Below, in pieces: positions 35,300 through 56,300 of a DNA stretch of 64,000 nucleotides (its first letter is position 1; every line of letters starts with the position of its first letter). The position numbers and the translations under genes are program-made. The notes beneath the pieces were generated by a model. That model did no database searches. It was not told the origin of the DNA and was given only the letters and a program-made list of their open reading frames with translations. This stretch comes from Oasisia sp. SBJ-2009 (taxonomy: Eukaryota > Annelida > Polychaeta > Sabellida > Siboglinidae), in contig OZ024854.1 of the NCBI GenBank assembly GCA_964017155.1, positions 16,226,055 through 16,290,054 of the forward strand. The letters are read 5' to 3'.

Positions 35300-36040
35300 A
35301 GTGACACAACATATTGCGCACTTTGTTATTAATATAAAAAAAAAATTAACCTTTTTCAAAAACACATATTTTGCTTTCTGAATGTCCAGCTGTGACGTCA
35401 GTTAAGAGGCATGCTGGCATCACGCCGACACTTTCTATCATATATGCTATTCAGCATTTCTATTCGGAGAAATGTTTTGTTGAAACGAGCGTCGGAGTGC
35501 GTTATTGTGTGATATTCTGATGTAATGTAAACACGTACTAGTCGCCGTAGGGGAACAAACATTTAACTTACGGTTCCACGCGACTAAAACTTTGCTGGAA
35601 AAAAAATTAAGCTGTAGATTCGTGGACGGGTTTCGACGCCATCAGTTGCAGCCCACAGGCAGATCGGCCACACCACGAAACATGGCAAACATATTATATC
35701 TAAATTCGGACAGGAAACGTTATGTTATTTATTAATATCACCAGAATGTCGTAAAATAATTTATTCGCGACGAAAATTAAAACACAGTAATTGTGTAAAT
35801 GCAATTATGCACTGATAAATTACAACTTCTTTTCTCGTATACGATCGCAATAAATGAAATTGGTTACTTATAAACATTTGTTTATTCTTTTCATTAACTA
35901 CACCACTGATTTTAACTTTGACTCCTTTTTTAACGTAAGCCAATGAAATCGCCCACGATGTTCGACCTCCGGTCATATGATATAATGTTGGGAGATTTCA
36001 CAGCCACAAACTGCTAGTGTTACATGCAATATTTAGTATG
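35300..36040. other. No gene recognised
   Basis: AT-rich unique sequence between the microsatellite block and the LINE remnant. No motif or repeat seen. Confidence 0.4.
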
Positions 36041-36149
36041 TGAATGGATCATTATATTGGGATACCCTCCAGTCTCTTACCCAGATGTTTGTTTTTCTGT
36101 CCCGGTGTGTGATGTTTAACATACTCCTTTTCATCTTTGTTTGTGTGGC

Positions 36150-36515
36150 TGTTAGCTTGTTCTTTGCATGGATGATGAGTGCCCACGTTTCCGCACCATA
36201 TGACATTGCTGGAAGTACGCACGAGACGTAGATTTGTCTCTACAAGCATGGTCCAATGTTACCCTTGAAGATGTCGGGGTGCTAGGTGAATGTCGTCCAT
36301 CCGGCCGTGATTCTTCTTTGAATTTCCTTGTCTTGGTTTTTATATCTCTGTCCCAGTAGATTTTGCTTTCAACGTTCTCGATCTGAGCGTTGTTGACATA
36401 TTGGCCTATTGGTGTGTCGGTTTCCATCACTACTTTTGTCTTAGACTTGCTGAGCGTCAGTCCATGATTGTCACTTTCATCAGCTAATTCCTGTAACATT
36501 TGTTGTAGCTCATGT
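36150..36515 (-). pseudogene. RTE-like LINE reverse transcriptase remnant
   Basis: The minus-strand frame reads [40 protein letters not shown] and NVESKIYW, a piece of the region after the RT catalytic motif in RTE/BovB-type elements. The match then breaks up through substitutions and a frame change, so it is a decayed fragment. Confidence 0.7.
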
Positions 36516-36538
36516 GGTGTATTAGCGCATTTATGTGG

Positions 36539-36750
<212 letters not shown>

Positions 36751-36830
36751 AGCCACACACTATATGAACATACATATATACATATATATGTGTATATAAC
36801 ATATATAATATAAGAAATAATAATTTAGTT

Positions 36831-38594
36831 TTGTTCCCGCGCCTGTGTCTCTCACAAACTGTCATATACCAGGCTACTGCTACTCCTTTGCCTCCCAGGG
36901 ACGATGCAAAAATCCTAGGTGTCCCTACATCCACAGCTGCCCCACATGCAATGGGAGTCACGCAGCAGCACAGTGCCCAGCAAAACGCACAAACCAGCCC
37001 CAGCGTCCAGCGCAAGCTCCCAACACCTTTGTGCGTCGACAAGCTCTTCAGCCTCCTAAACGAAAGTGAATATGATACAGATCTAACACAGGTTATATGT
37101 GATGGTTTTTCAAAGGGTTTTTGTATTCCATTCCAGGGTCACTTAACTGACAGGCCGGAGCCAATTAATCATCCATCTATTTCCGAAAACTTGTCTGTTG
37201 CAGAGGAGATGATTCACAAGGAACTGTCGTTGGGTAGAGTGGCAGGCCCCTTTTCTGCGCCACCATTTCACAATTTGGTTGTATCTCCTTTAGGTCTTAT
37301 TCCAAAGAAGGAGCCAGGTCAGTTTCGCGTAATTCATGATCTATCCTTTCCGAAAGGGAATTCTGTGAATTTTGGCATACCAAAGGAATTCTGCTCATTG
37401 TCTTATGAGGATTACGATTATCTAATGTCATTAATAACATCAGTCGGGCAAGGTTGTTTTATTGCTAAAGCAGATATCGAGTCCGCATTCCGAATTATCC
37501 CGGTTCATCCTGATGATTACCATCTCCTAGGCTTCAAATGTAGACGTCAGTACTATTATGATAAGTGCCTACCAATGGGTTGTTCCATTTCATGCAAGAT
37601 ATTTGAACAATTTAGCTGTGCACTACAGTGGATTTTACAACATAGCTATCATGTCGCAACAATGAGTCATATTTTAGACGACTACATTTTCTTGTCGAAG
37701 TCTCAGTCTGTGTGCCAGGTATATTTGCAACATTTTCTATCTGTCGCAGAATTATTGTCCATTCCGGTTAAACATAGTAAAACCGTACTCCCATCCACAT
37801 GTGTAGTGGTGCATGGCATTGAGGTAGACACTTTGGTTATGCAGGCTAGACTGCCACAGGACAAACTGGATGCAGCAATTACTTTGGTAAAGTCTTTTAA
37901 ACGACGGAAGAAGGTTACATTGAGGGAACTTCAGTCATGCATTGGTAATCTTCAATTCGCAGCAAAAGTTGTAGTAGGTGGGCGCCCATTTTTACGTCGT
38001 CTGTACGATTTAATAAAAGGCATAGTAAAACCTCATTTCCACATTCGTTTGGGAAAAGAAGCCCGACTGGACTTATCTGCATGGGCCATGTTTTTGGAGA
38101 ATTATAATGGAGTCTCCCTCATAATTAATGATCAGTGGCTAGCTTCAGAGAAACTAGAACTGTTCACAGATGCATCAGGGATATGGTTTGCAGGCACTTT
38201 GATTGGTCAGTGGTTTCAGGGTTACTGGCCACCATCTTGGCAAGATTTCAATATCGCAATCAAAGAACTGTTCCCAATTGTTTTGGCTTTGATCCTATGG
38301 TCCAACATCCTTAAGGACAAGCATCTTCTTATCCTTTGTGATGATGAAGCGGTTGTGTATGTTATCAATAGCCAAACTAGTAAGGAAAAACATCTCATGT
38401 CCCTCATACGTACTATGACTGTGTCGCTGATGAGAAATAATGTCATTCTTCGGGCAAAACATGTACCAGGAAAGCAAAATATAATTGCAGATACATTGTC
38501 TCGCTTTCAGGATACCCCAGAACTACGCGTGCAATTTGGCCTCAACCATCTACAGTCGGTCATACCGCAACATCTCATGCCGTGGCCGCTGTAA
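36831..38594 (+). CDS. DIRS-type reverse transcriptase with RNase H
   Basis: Residues from about 110 carry the RT: LGLIPKKEPGQFRVIHDLSF, AKADIESAFRIIPVHPDDY, CLPMGCSISCKIFEQF and the catalytic SHILDDYIF (I-L-D-D where other RTs have Y-x-D-D). RNase H follows from about residue 440, with FTDASGIWFAG, KELFPIVLAL, CDDEAVVYVI and NIIADTLSRF, so all four acidic positions are present. The frame is intact over 587 codons, although its first 60 or so codons overlap the gag frame and may not be translated as such. Confidence 0.88.
   Translation: MFPRLCLSQTVIYQATATPLPPRDDAKILGVPTSTAAPHAMGVTQQHSAQQNAQTSPSVQRKLPTPLCVDKLFSLLNESEYDTDLTQVICDGFSKGFCIPFQGHLTDRPEPINHPSISENLSVAEEMIHKELSLGRVAGPFSAPPFHNLVVSPLGLIPKKEPGQFRVIHDLSFPKGNSVNFGIPKEFCSLSYEDYDYLMSLITSVGQGCFIAKADIESAFRIIPVHPDDYHLLGFKCRRQYYYDKCLPMGCSISCKIFEQFSCALQWILQHSYHVATMSHILDDYIFLSKSQSVCQVYLQHFLSVAELLSIPVKHSKTVLPSTCVVVHGIEVDTLVMQARLPQDKLDAAITLVKSFKRRKKVTLRELQSCIGNLQFAAKVVVGGRPFLRRLYDLIKGIVKPHFHIRLGKEARLDLSAWAMFLENYNGVSLIINDQWLASEKLELFTDASGIWFAGTLIGQWFQGYWPPSWQDFNIAIKELFPIVLALILWSNILKDKHLLILCDDEAVVYVINSQTSKEKHLMSLIRTMTVSLMRNNVILRAKHVPGKQNIIADTLSRFQDTPELRVQFGLNHLQSVIPQHLMPWPL
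36845..37069 (+). CDS. End of gag-like frame with zinc-finger motifs
   Basis: Encodes CYSFASQGRCKNPRCPYIHS, a CCCH-type finger, then CPTCNGSHAAAQCP, a zinc-knuckle-like C-x2-C-x3-H-x5-C motif. It ends in a basic tail (PPKRK). Such pairs sit at the end of the gag-like protein of Ngaro/DIRS elements. It overlaps the start of the RT frame in another frame. Confidence 0.65.
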   Translation: MSLTNCHIPGYCYSFASQGRCKNPRCPYIHSCPTCNGSHAAAQCPAKRTNQPQRPAQAPNTFVRRQALQPPKRK

Positions 38595-39491
38595 CACAGC
38601 AACTGTTGGATGGTGCTTTGTCACCCCTCACTACTCGTTCCTACAAGAAGAATGTTGACATGTTTCAACAATTCTGTAAGTTAGAACTTTCTGTCAATAA
38701 TTGGTTTCCATCTAAAACATCAGCTGTTGTCTCTTTTATACCATTTTGTTTCAAAAAAGGTTATGCAGCATCATCAATCACTAGTTCATTATCAGCCATC
38801 TCATATATTCATAAAATGAAGAACTTGGAAGACCCTACTGCCTCATTTGTTGTCAGGAAGCTGCTTCACGGGGCCGCTAAACTCAGACCATCACAGGATC
38901 AGCGGGCACCAGTAACAAAGGCCATCTTACACCAATTAGTGCTTTCTTCTCCACAGGTCTCTAGTTGCTATTACAATAATGTTCTAACTGCAGCTATGTA
39001 TCTCTTGGCCTTTCATGCTTTCCTCAGAATTGGAGAAATCGCAGTCACCACGGGAACTCAAGCTAGCAAGGTTTTGCAGTTGAACCAGTTTTCCATTACC
39101 AATACAGACTGTACAGTTGTCTTTCACACATTTAAACATTATCAGGGCCCCCCAGTGACATTGTTCATTTCAGCACTTGCATCTTCCCCTCTCTGTCCAG
39201 TGCAAGCAATGAAGACTTATCTGGCAGTCCGCACAACATCTCCAGGCCCATTGTTCATGTTTCCTGGTGGCATTCCGGTGTCAAAATCATTCTTTGGTGA
39301 CCAGCTAAAAAAAGTCGTTAGCATGGGCAGGGCTTTCCAAGTCATCCTACAAGGGCCGTAGTTTTCGCATAGGGGCGGCGACAGTGGCGGCTATGCAGGG
39401 AATATCAGAGGAGGAGATCCAACGCATGGGGCGCTGGAAGTCTCAAGCATTTAAGAAATACATACGTATTCCCATGCTTTACATGCAGTAA
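38582..39491 (+). pseudogene. Tyrosine recombinase of the DIRS-type element, one frameshift
   Basis: Starts 13 nt inside the RT frame. Conserved parts: AFLRIGEIAV (box I Arg), KGRSFRIGAAT (box II) and WKSQAFKKYIR with the nucleophilic Tyr. In box II the position normally held by His reads Arg. The frame shifts by one base near 39330, so the first frame stops at 39359-39361 and the C-terminal quarter, with the Tyr, continues in another frame to a TAA at 39489-39491. Confidence 0.82.
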
Positions 39492-39536
39492 ACGCTTCAG
39501 TGCGAATGTTAATTTGCAGTGTTACATCATCAATAG

Positions 39537-39850
39537 TGTTTTCTACTTATGTGGGGCACAGGTGATGTAACACTGTAATAGCGGAATAGGTGGATAGTTA
39601 TAGAATACTTGTATACATTTCATATGTAAAATCATGATGTGCTTTCTACTTAGGTGGGACATAGATTGGTAGGCATATTCGGTGAACAGCTTTGAATTAA
39701 GCAAGGTTTTAACAAGTGGGGCGACTTCCATGTTTTCTACTTAGGTGGGACATGTTTTTGCCAATTTCATGTATGCAATTAGAGATTGATAGTGGATAGA
39801 AGGTGACAAGGTGGCTTGCAATGTTATGTTTTCTACTTAGGTGGGGCATA
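39537..39850 (+). repeat. Four copies of TTCTACTTAGGTGGG(A/G)CA
   Basis: The motif starts at 39541, 39644, 39734 and 39831, with spacings of 103, 90 and 97 bp. The sequence between copies is not repeated. It lies in the non-coding tail of the DIRS-type element. The first copy reads CTTATGTGGGG. Confidence 0.9.
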
Positions 39851-39943
39851 ATAATTGCAAGTGTTAGGAAGTCACACCAATGTTATTTACATTTACCTAA
39901 GACACGGAATCTTGGGGGGAGGGAGCCATTCTGAATGGCCGAG

Positions 39944-48615
<8,672 letters not shown>

Positions 48616-48710
48616 GTTGCCGTTGAGGGTGAAAGACACCGCGTTGTCGAGTAGTAAGAGTTGCTGTGGTTCGGGCGCAGCACTGATGGACACAACGCGG
48701 CCCCGTCGCC

Positions 48711-48717
48711 TTTTATA
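48711..48717 (-). promoter_or_regulatory. TATA box of the EB-type gene
   Basis: TTTTATA on the plus strand is TATAAAA on the minus strand, in GAGCTATAAAAGGCGACG. It lies about 96 nt upstream of the ATG, so transcription should start near 48685 with a 5' UTR of about 70 nt. The ATG sits three codons from the first donor (AACATGACG|GTGAGT). Confidence 0.75.
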
Positions 48718-48719
48718 GC

Positions 48720-49214
48720 TCCTCGTTGACGACGGACGCCGCGATGTCATGGCGACACTGCGGGGGCTGGACGTGTTTCTAATGAGATGATTGTTGACGA
48801 CGAAAACACAACTGCTCGTATTGACGTCTTAGCACAGTGTTCTCTGTTCTTTTGTATAACACACATTTAAAGGTACACTAACGCATGCACACATGTACGC
48901 ACATACGCACGAACATACACAAGCACATACGCACGCACATACCCACACACATTGTTGGGATGTCGCAATCCTCGTTATACAGCGGCAGCTATCGTTCGAA
49001 CATATTACGGTTATTGATAGTATTGTATATGCCTGAAACATTTCCACTGACATGTATGAGATTGTTAAATTCCTCAAACCTAACTAAACTCTGGTTCTAC
49101 CCGAACTCGAAACGAATGTTCTTTTGGGTCATTCTTGTACAGAGTGATGTCTCGGAAGGTCAACATGGCATAATTTAGAAGAAAGAATAGACTGTGTGTG
49201 CGCGCACCTGTGTG

Positions 49215-49246
<32 letters not shown>

Positions 49247-49690
49247 TGTAGGTGTTTGTATATATCTTAGTTTCTGAGTGACGAACGACTAATCATCTGC
49301 CTGCTAGGCTTCTGTTATGTTCCTTTGTGAAATTGATTCTGCTGACCTTAAATAGATTACAATTTTCCAGAGAATGTTCAGGTTATATGTCGTTTGTTTC
49401 TACTCCTTGATCATAGTAAAAATACCTCATGAACTTCTTGAGTTTGTGTTTCTATGTCCATGCCATTTGTCTCATTATCGAACAATGTATCTAGCATGTA
49501 CACGAAATACTGTGATTGTCATGAACATTATTTGTACACATGTGTTTCTGTTGCTCGTGTGATTTAAGTTTTAAACATCATTTCCGTGCTACAGTTGGCG
49601 ACATGTTCCTGCAGTAAGTCATTGTATGTCCCATCAGTGACACAGACACACTGATTTGTAGCAACTTGTATATTAAACAACGCATGTTAC
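48720..49690. other. Upstream region of the EB-type gene
   Basis: GC-rich next to the TATA box (48720-48770), then AT-rich with a CGTG-type short repeat at 49214-49250. No other gene recognised. Confidence 0.45.
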
Positions 49691-49696
49691 ACGCAC

Positions 49697-49998
49697 ACCC
49701 ACTCACTCACTCACTCACTCACTCACTCACTCACTCATACACTCAAACACCCAAACACACATTCACACACTCACTCACACATTCACTCGCACACATTCAT
49801 TCGCACACACACACACTCACTCACTCACTCAAACACACACTCACACTCACACACACTCACACACACACACTCAAGCTCATATCCACTCACTCACTCATAC
49901 ACTCACACACATTCACACACTCACACATTCACTCGCACACTTTAACTCGCACACACACTCACACACACTCACACACACACTCTCTCTCTCTCTGTCTG

Positions 49999-50084
<86 letters not shown>

Positions 50085-50214
50085 CCTCACACACATACAC
50101 ACACTCACTCACTCATACACTCACTCATACATACAACCACATATTCACACCCTCTCACTCGCATACACACACATATATATATATATTATATTATATATAT
50201 ATATATATTATATA

Positions 50215-50278
<64 letters not shown>
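49697..50278. repeat. Compound microsatellite: (CACT)n, (CA)n, (CT)n, (AT)n
   Basis: CACT tetramers (49697-49737), mixed CACA/CACT, a CT patch (49980-50017), CA (50018-50082), further CACT/CACA and an AT block (50171-50278). Confidence 0.95.
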
Positions 50279-50279
<1 letters not shown>

Positions 50280-50653
50280 CAGGAAAGTATTACGATATTT
50301 GTTCGTTCGTGGTCTTTCCGCTGAATGTACTGTATGTTGTTCAGGTATTTTCTCGTATAGGGTTGCCAACTAAAATAATAATATATTATACTATTCTCGG
50401 CGACGAATCAGTAGTGATGGCTTACGCCGAGGAAATACCGTAGTCATCTGTCTGTTTTGCTATAATATTGGTCATGGCCATGAAGCTGTTACAGCATGCA
50501 TAAAAGAAATAATTAATCCGGTAGCAAACAGTTGGCCGACGTATACTGAAGGGACACACACTAGTTTACAGCCGCAGTGTCAGAGATCTGCCAACTGGGA
50601 GTTTATAACAGTACGACTGGATGACGTCAGACTATCTGTCTACTATCCGTGCA

Positions 50654-50902
<249 letters not shown>

Positions 50903-50939
50903 GTGCTTAACTAAATATACTTTTATTGTATATTTGTAA

Positions 50940-51990
50940 GTACGGAGTTTCTGCTCTCTTGTAAATATATCAGCCCAAAACCAATGACACTCGCTTCCAT
51001 TTAGAAGTCCTAGTCCTTATAAGCTAAGGAGAAAACCACCAAATTAACGGTTATATCGAAGACAACGAATCAAGCGACCATGTCACCAAAGACTGGCAGT
51101 TGTTTGGTGTAACGAATGCGATCAGTACGCATTACTGGACTCGCCATAATAAGGTCAAAAAATAGAAGGACAAAGTGTGTCTGTTTCGGACGCCACGATT
51201 AGCAGACGCGTAGTGTCCTTAGTTACAAACAAAACATGTTTACTCAAAACTAACTCGAAGAATGTCGACGTATGTTGTTAAAACACGCGTGGGCGGCGGC
51301 AAATTTATATTTTGCTACGTCGTCAAACAGTTTTGAAAGACGACAGCGCTATCTGCAGGGGACGTAATCGTCTACTGGGTAAGGCAGATTGTGTGTGAGT
51401 GTACCTTCGGTATTATTGCACATATGTGCATACTAGTGTACACGGATTGTTTGAAGTTGGGGTGTTTGGTGTGGCGGTTGAACCCAGTTGCCCGTGAGTG
51501 TAAATACCACTGTTTGAAGTGCTCGCTGAGCGCAAACTATTCCTGGTCGTATCCATGGTGCCGATGTCAACAGATTTCATCATTTTACAGCAGCTTGAGA
51601 AACACACGCCACCGTGTGGCTTTGTGCCTACTAACTGCTACTAACGCTGCAGTTAATGCTATTGCTGCATCTGCTGCTAAATAACATTGCTGTTGCTAAT
51701 AATGCTACTTCTAATAGACCATACCACGATCAGTGTTCTACCAGTATTATTGTATTAATGAGTACCTGGCTAGAGACAGTGGTGGATATGTATACGAGCC
51801 TTGGCGCATTAATTGTAGCATATGGTTGGATGCTTCCCAAAGAAGCCGTGATGGTGTCTAAGTACTAAACTTGGCTGTCGGAGAAGTAAAGTGTAAAGCG
51901 TTTTGAACGGTCCAGAGGATTGGATACTGCGCTTTATAAGAACTTGCCTTTACTTGCCCGTTATGTCAGATAACAGCGTATCCACATAAT
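50940..51990. other. Unclassified; possible degenerate retroelement tail at 51890-51955
   Basis: No gene recognised. The segment AAAGTGTAAAGCGTTTTGAA ... GCGCTTTATAAGAACTTG resembles the GTAAAGCG...GCGCTATATAAGTATTG end of the LINE at 640-707, so an old LINE or SINE tail is possible. Confidence 0.4.
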
Positions 51991-52002
51991 TAATACAAAC
52001 CT

Positions 52003-52108
<106 letters not shown>

Positions 52109-52290
52109 AGAGCCTGAAGAGGAGAGACACATTTTGAACGTCGTCACAAATAATAACAGAACCCTCACCCCGTCCTCTGATATCATGAGCCGAGCCGACA
52201 GCGGAAACATGGAAGTTACGGCGGCTACTAGTCGTAGTCTTCAATAACTTGTTGAATGACAGGCGAACCAACAATAAGTTCGGCAAAATT

Positions 52291-52519
<229 letters not shown>

Positions 52520-52559
52520 TCAATACCGGACAATGTTTAGGAGAATGCTTTCTACACAC

Positions 52560-53870
52560 AGGGAACGTTAACTTGTCTGAAGTATTTATTTATTTATTGC
52601 GTAGTCACAAGTGATTTAATGCAAACAACTGATCAGATATAAAACATCGAAATCAAACATATTTGAACATTTTCCCAACTTTGATTACTTAGATAGAGAA
52701 AAATATTCGTAAATTTCAATGACATTTTTACTCTAAGCTTCAAGATGCGGTCGGCCGAACTTTATAAAACGGTCTTCCCAGCAAATTGACACAACATTTT
52801 TGTAACCGACCGTTTGTGCGTGTGCCTGTTTTGTATCTGTGCATGTGTGCGTATGCGCGTGTATGTGTGCGTGTGTACGTACACAATACAAATATGCCTG
52901 TGTGACTTCACATTCAATAAACAACGTCATCCTTGAGTGGCCACTGCTGTATCGGTTTACCACTGTTTATCGACACCACGGTATTCCCCGCCAGTGTATG
53001 CCGATCCATTAACCATATTTGCCAAGTACCATGGACTACACCTAACACACTATGTGGTAGTTAAGTCAAACATTAGGCATTGACAATTTTATGGACGGGA
53101 CATACATTGACATGAGCCTCCGTTGCGTAGGGAGTTGACTTTGTTCTTCTATAACCTGCTATAACACTATATTGTAACATAGCAACAGCTCCCGTTTACC
53201 CTTGCGTCCGGTACCCTAAATAGGCTACATACGGATTTAAGGCAGCTTTACAAGCACGTAACTTACTTAGCGAATTAAGTAAGTAAACAGTACAGTGTTT
53301 CAACATCGACATGAACACTGTGCACACACACACACAGAGCACCTCGCCGGTAACTGCGCGATAAACATGTCTGTAGTTTGGCTACGTGACAGCAATAACA
53401 TGAAGTTACGTGCAATTATCTAGTTCATTCTCATTAAGAGTCGATAGTAGAAAATCCGTGCATTTATTCTCATTAAACGTGATGTGCCTTTATTCTTATT
53501 GTGTTTTTGTTTTAGCCCATGGTAACAGTTATCCAAGGGATTATGGTACAATTATCCCAATGCAAGCGCCAGTTATCCCACTAATTATATTGTTATACCT
53601 CACTGTAATACACTCAATGGTAAGCGCGAATGACGCAAATCACCGTAATACACTGATGAATGAGCCGAGAGGGGCACAATAGGCCGAGAGGTGCACAATA
53701 GCCTGAGAGGGGCACAATATCCCAATTGTTCACCGCAGCGGCGGCGCTGCGGTCGTTACATCGGCCCACTCGCTGGGCGGCGCTGCGTATCAGAACTGTC
53801 AAGTGGGTCAACATGGCGGACGTTGAAAGCGTTACGTGTTGCTGTTACTTAATGACAGTTTGGTATAACA
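52560..53870. other. No gene recognised; short 18-bp triplicate at 53661-53720
   Basis: Mostly AT-rich unique sequence. At 53661-53720 GCCGAGAGGGGCACAATA occurs three times with small changes. Confidence 0.5.
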
Positions 53871-53874
53871 AAAC

Positions 53875-54014
53875 AATTATTGTCCCTCCGTTCGGGTGAC
53901 ACCAGGATTGCAACACCCTCGGAAGTGTTGTTGCCCTCGGGCTTCGCCCTCGGGCAACAACACTTCCTCGGGTGTTGCAATTCCTGGTGTCACCCGAACG
54001 GAGGGACAACAATT
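53875..54014. repeat. 140-bp near-perfect palindrome (foldback)
   Basis: Arms of about 68 bp: left AATTATTGTCCCTCCGTTCG..., right ...CGAACGGAGGGACAACAATT. The centre is CCCTCGGGCTTCGCCCTCGGG. Only a few mismatches separate the arms (for example one base missing in AGGATTGC versus AGGAATTGC). It is GC-rich within an AT-rich region. It resembles a short foldback or MITE core, or a hairpin-forming element. Confidence 0.93.
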
Positions 54015-54940
54015 GTATATTGTTGCACGGCAGAAAAATCGTATGTAAAACAATTTATAATTATTTTTAAATGTCAAATGTCAACACAACTTGTTTTACT
54101 GATTTTAGCGTCACATAATTTATCTTATTGTCACCATATCATAGTCAGGTAATAATTAAAAACAGCCAAACTAAGACAGACCGAGCCGTGTCATTCCACA
54201 TGACGGGTATGCTTTTAAACGTTACTAAATATTTACTTTCTAGAACATTATTTAAAGAGACTAAACCGTGGTGTAGGTCTTGCTTTCAGTTTTCAGTATG
54301 AGCTGATCAACACTAGATGTTACACTTTTCCTAGTCACATTTTCAAGATTGTTATTTTAAATTGACATATCTGTATCAGACCCAGATTACTCGAAGACTT
54401 ACGAAACGTCCACCCGGGACACGAGGTGATACCTCATGTGTACGGAGTCAGTTGTATCGCGTCTAATTTATCTCACAGAATAAAGACAACGCGACACATC
54501 TAGGTTAACCATATAGACACCGTAAGTTCATAACTTCAAATTTTGACTAAACATGTATGCACATGTGATTAACAGCATTAGCCGGGTAGTTATTATTAAC
54601 ATTCCGTTAACAAAGCCAAACGTGATCTTGAACGGTGGTCAAGGTCTGCCAGTTGTTGAAATGTAAATAATTGTAGGCACTTCTGAGGCCTGGATATTAC
54701 AACTTACATTGAAAATGGTCTAAGAACTTGATGTAACATTTCGCGTAGGTGATGACTATCCGGAAAAAGGTTAATCTTTATATTAGCCTAGAGCTACTTA
54801 GACATTGGCACACCAGTTTAGAAAATGTGCCCTGTCCAACATAACAAATTCGCATGTTGCAACTGCCTCAGTCCAAATTAAACAGGAGACTGTTGATAGA
54901 GAATGTAGTGAGAACAATTAGGAATGAGAACAGGAAGAAA
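54015..54940. other. No gene recognised
   Basis: AT-rich unique sequence without clear repeats or coding motifs. Confidence 0.4.
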
Positions 54941-54944
54941 AAAG

Positions 54945-55260
54945 ACGACGGAAACAGAAACCATGTTATAGTTGTGTATACCAGAGAATCGACTTTAAGC
55001 TGTTAGTGTTTACCTACAAAGCTATGTACGCGGCGATGCCCCGACATATTTATGCGACCTTGTGTGTCCATATAAACCTACAAGAGCATTGAGTTCTGCT
55101 AGCAATAACTTGTTAGCGGTTGTGCACGATCGACAGCTGGAGACTACTCGATTCTTTGTGGTCGCAGCAGCGACCTTATGGAACGCTTTACCACATGACA
55201 TTAAGACGTATGTCTGTTTAGCAACTTTCAAGGCACGCGTAAATAATTAATTTCGATTAT
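54945..55260 (+). pseudogene. LINE 3' remnant
   Basis: Broken frames read RIDFKLLVFTYKAMY, then after a frameshift PYKPTRALSSASNN, LETTRFFVVAAATLWNALPH and TFKARVNN with a stop. These are the C-terminal blocks of a CR1/L2-type LINE protein. It is more decayed than the copy at 1-707 and from a different subfamily. Confidence 0.75.
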
Positions 55261-55802
55261 CTTTTCTAGCGGCATACTGTAATTATTGCATTACTTTTAT
55301 AGATCTTTTGTATTAGCCTACGTATGTAGGCCTACAGGTATTACACCTATCATCTGGGGTTGATCGCCTACTACAAGAATGGAAGATGGCTCCACGTTTA
55401 CTAACTTAATTCTATTTGAATTATGAACGAATTATTTGCCAAGGCGTAGGCCCCTACAATTGGGAAGAGAAGTCTTACATAGGTATCCCTATTCCATCTG
55501 AAATTGGTCACGCTATGAATCAGGCGGACTTTTATTTGTCCCACGTTCCTCTTGCGTTTGCGAATAGGGCTATCTGTATTATTATGCATTTCGCCATAAT
55601 TAAAAATATCGTCAAAATACTAGTTTCTGGGTGTTTCTTTGTTTCTTAGCCACTTTGCTTTCATAGGGTTGGGATTAGGGTCACAGACAGAAAACGCATC
55701 AGTGACCGTTACGTCGAAAGTACGTTCGGATATTTACCGCCACCTGCCGAGTGCACGATTGTGACGTCGTGCCACGTGCTGAAAACTAATAAAAAAAACT
55801 GT

Positions 55803-56225
55803 TAGCATATACCAGAGAAGATCTAACAGAGAAGGGTCACTTCGGAATTTATAATGGACCGCCATTTTAGCGCGTGCAGCGCAGCGTCCCAAGCGGGCGA
55901 ATGTGCCGCTTCATTTGCTTGACATTAGACAATGGCAACACCACCGCCAAGTACATCGAAAAGTCGATCAACCGGCTCATTTTGCGCGACCTACGGGTGC
56001 AACGAGTAAGTTGAAGATAAGAGCACATAGTTATGAACTTTTAATTATTTTATACTACCAAGAAATAATCATCATTAAATACAAATGTTTTGTTAAAATG
56101 CTCAAACCGATATTATGTTATTGCGAGTAAGACTATCAGTAATCATTAGCCATGAACACTGTTTGATTATTTGTCTAATATGTAAGAATTTGATTATACT
56201 TGTAATCGTGTATACAATAATTATA

Positions 56226-56300
<75 letters not shown>

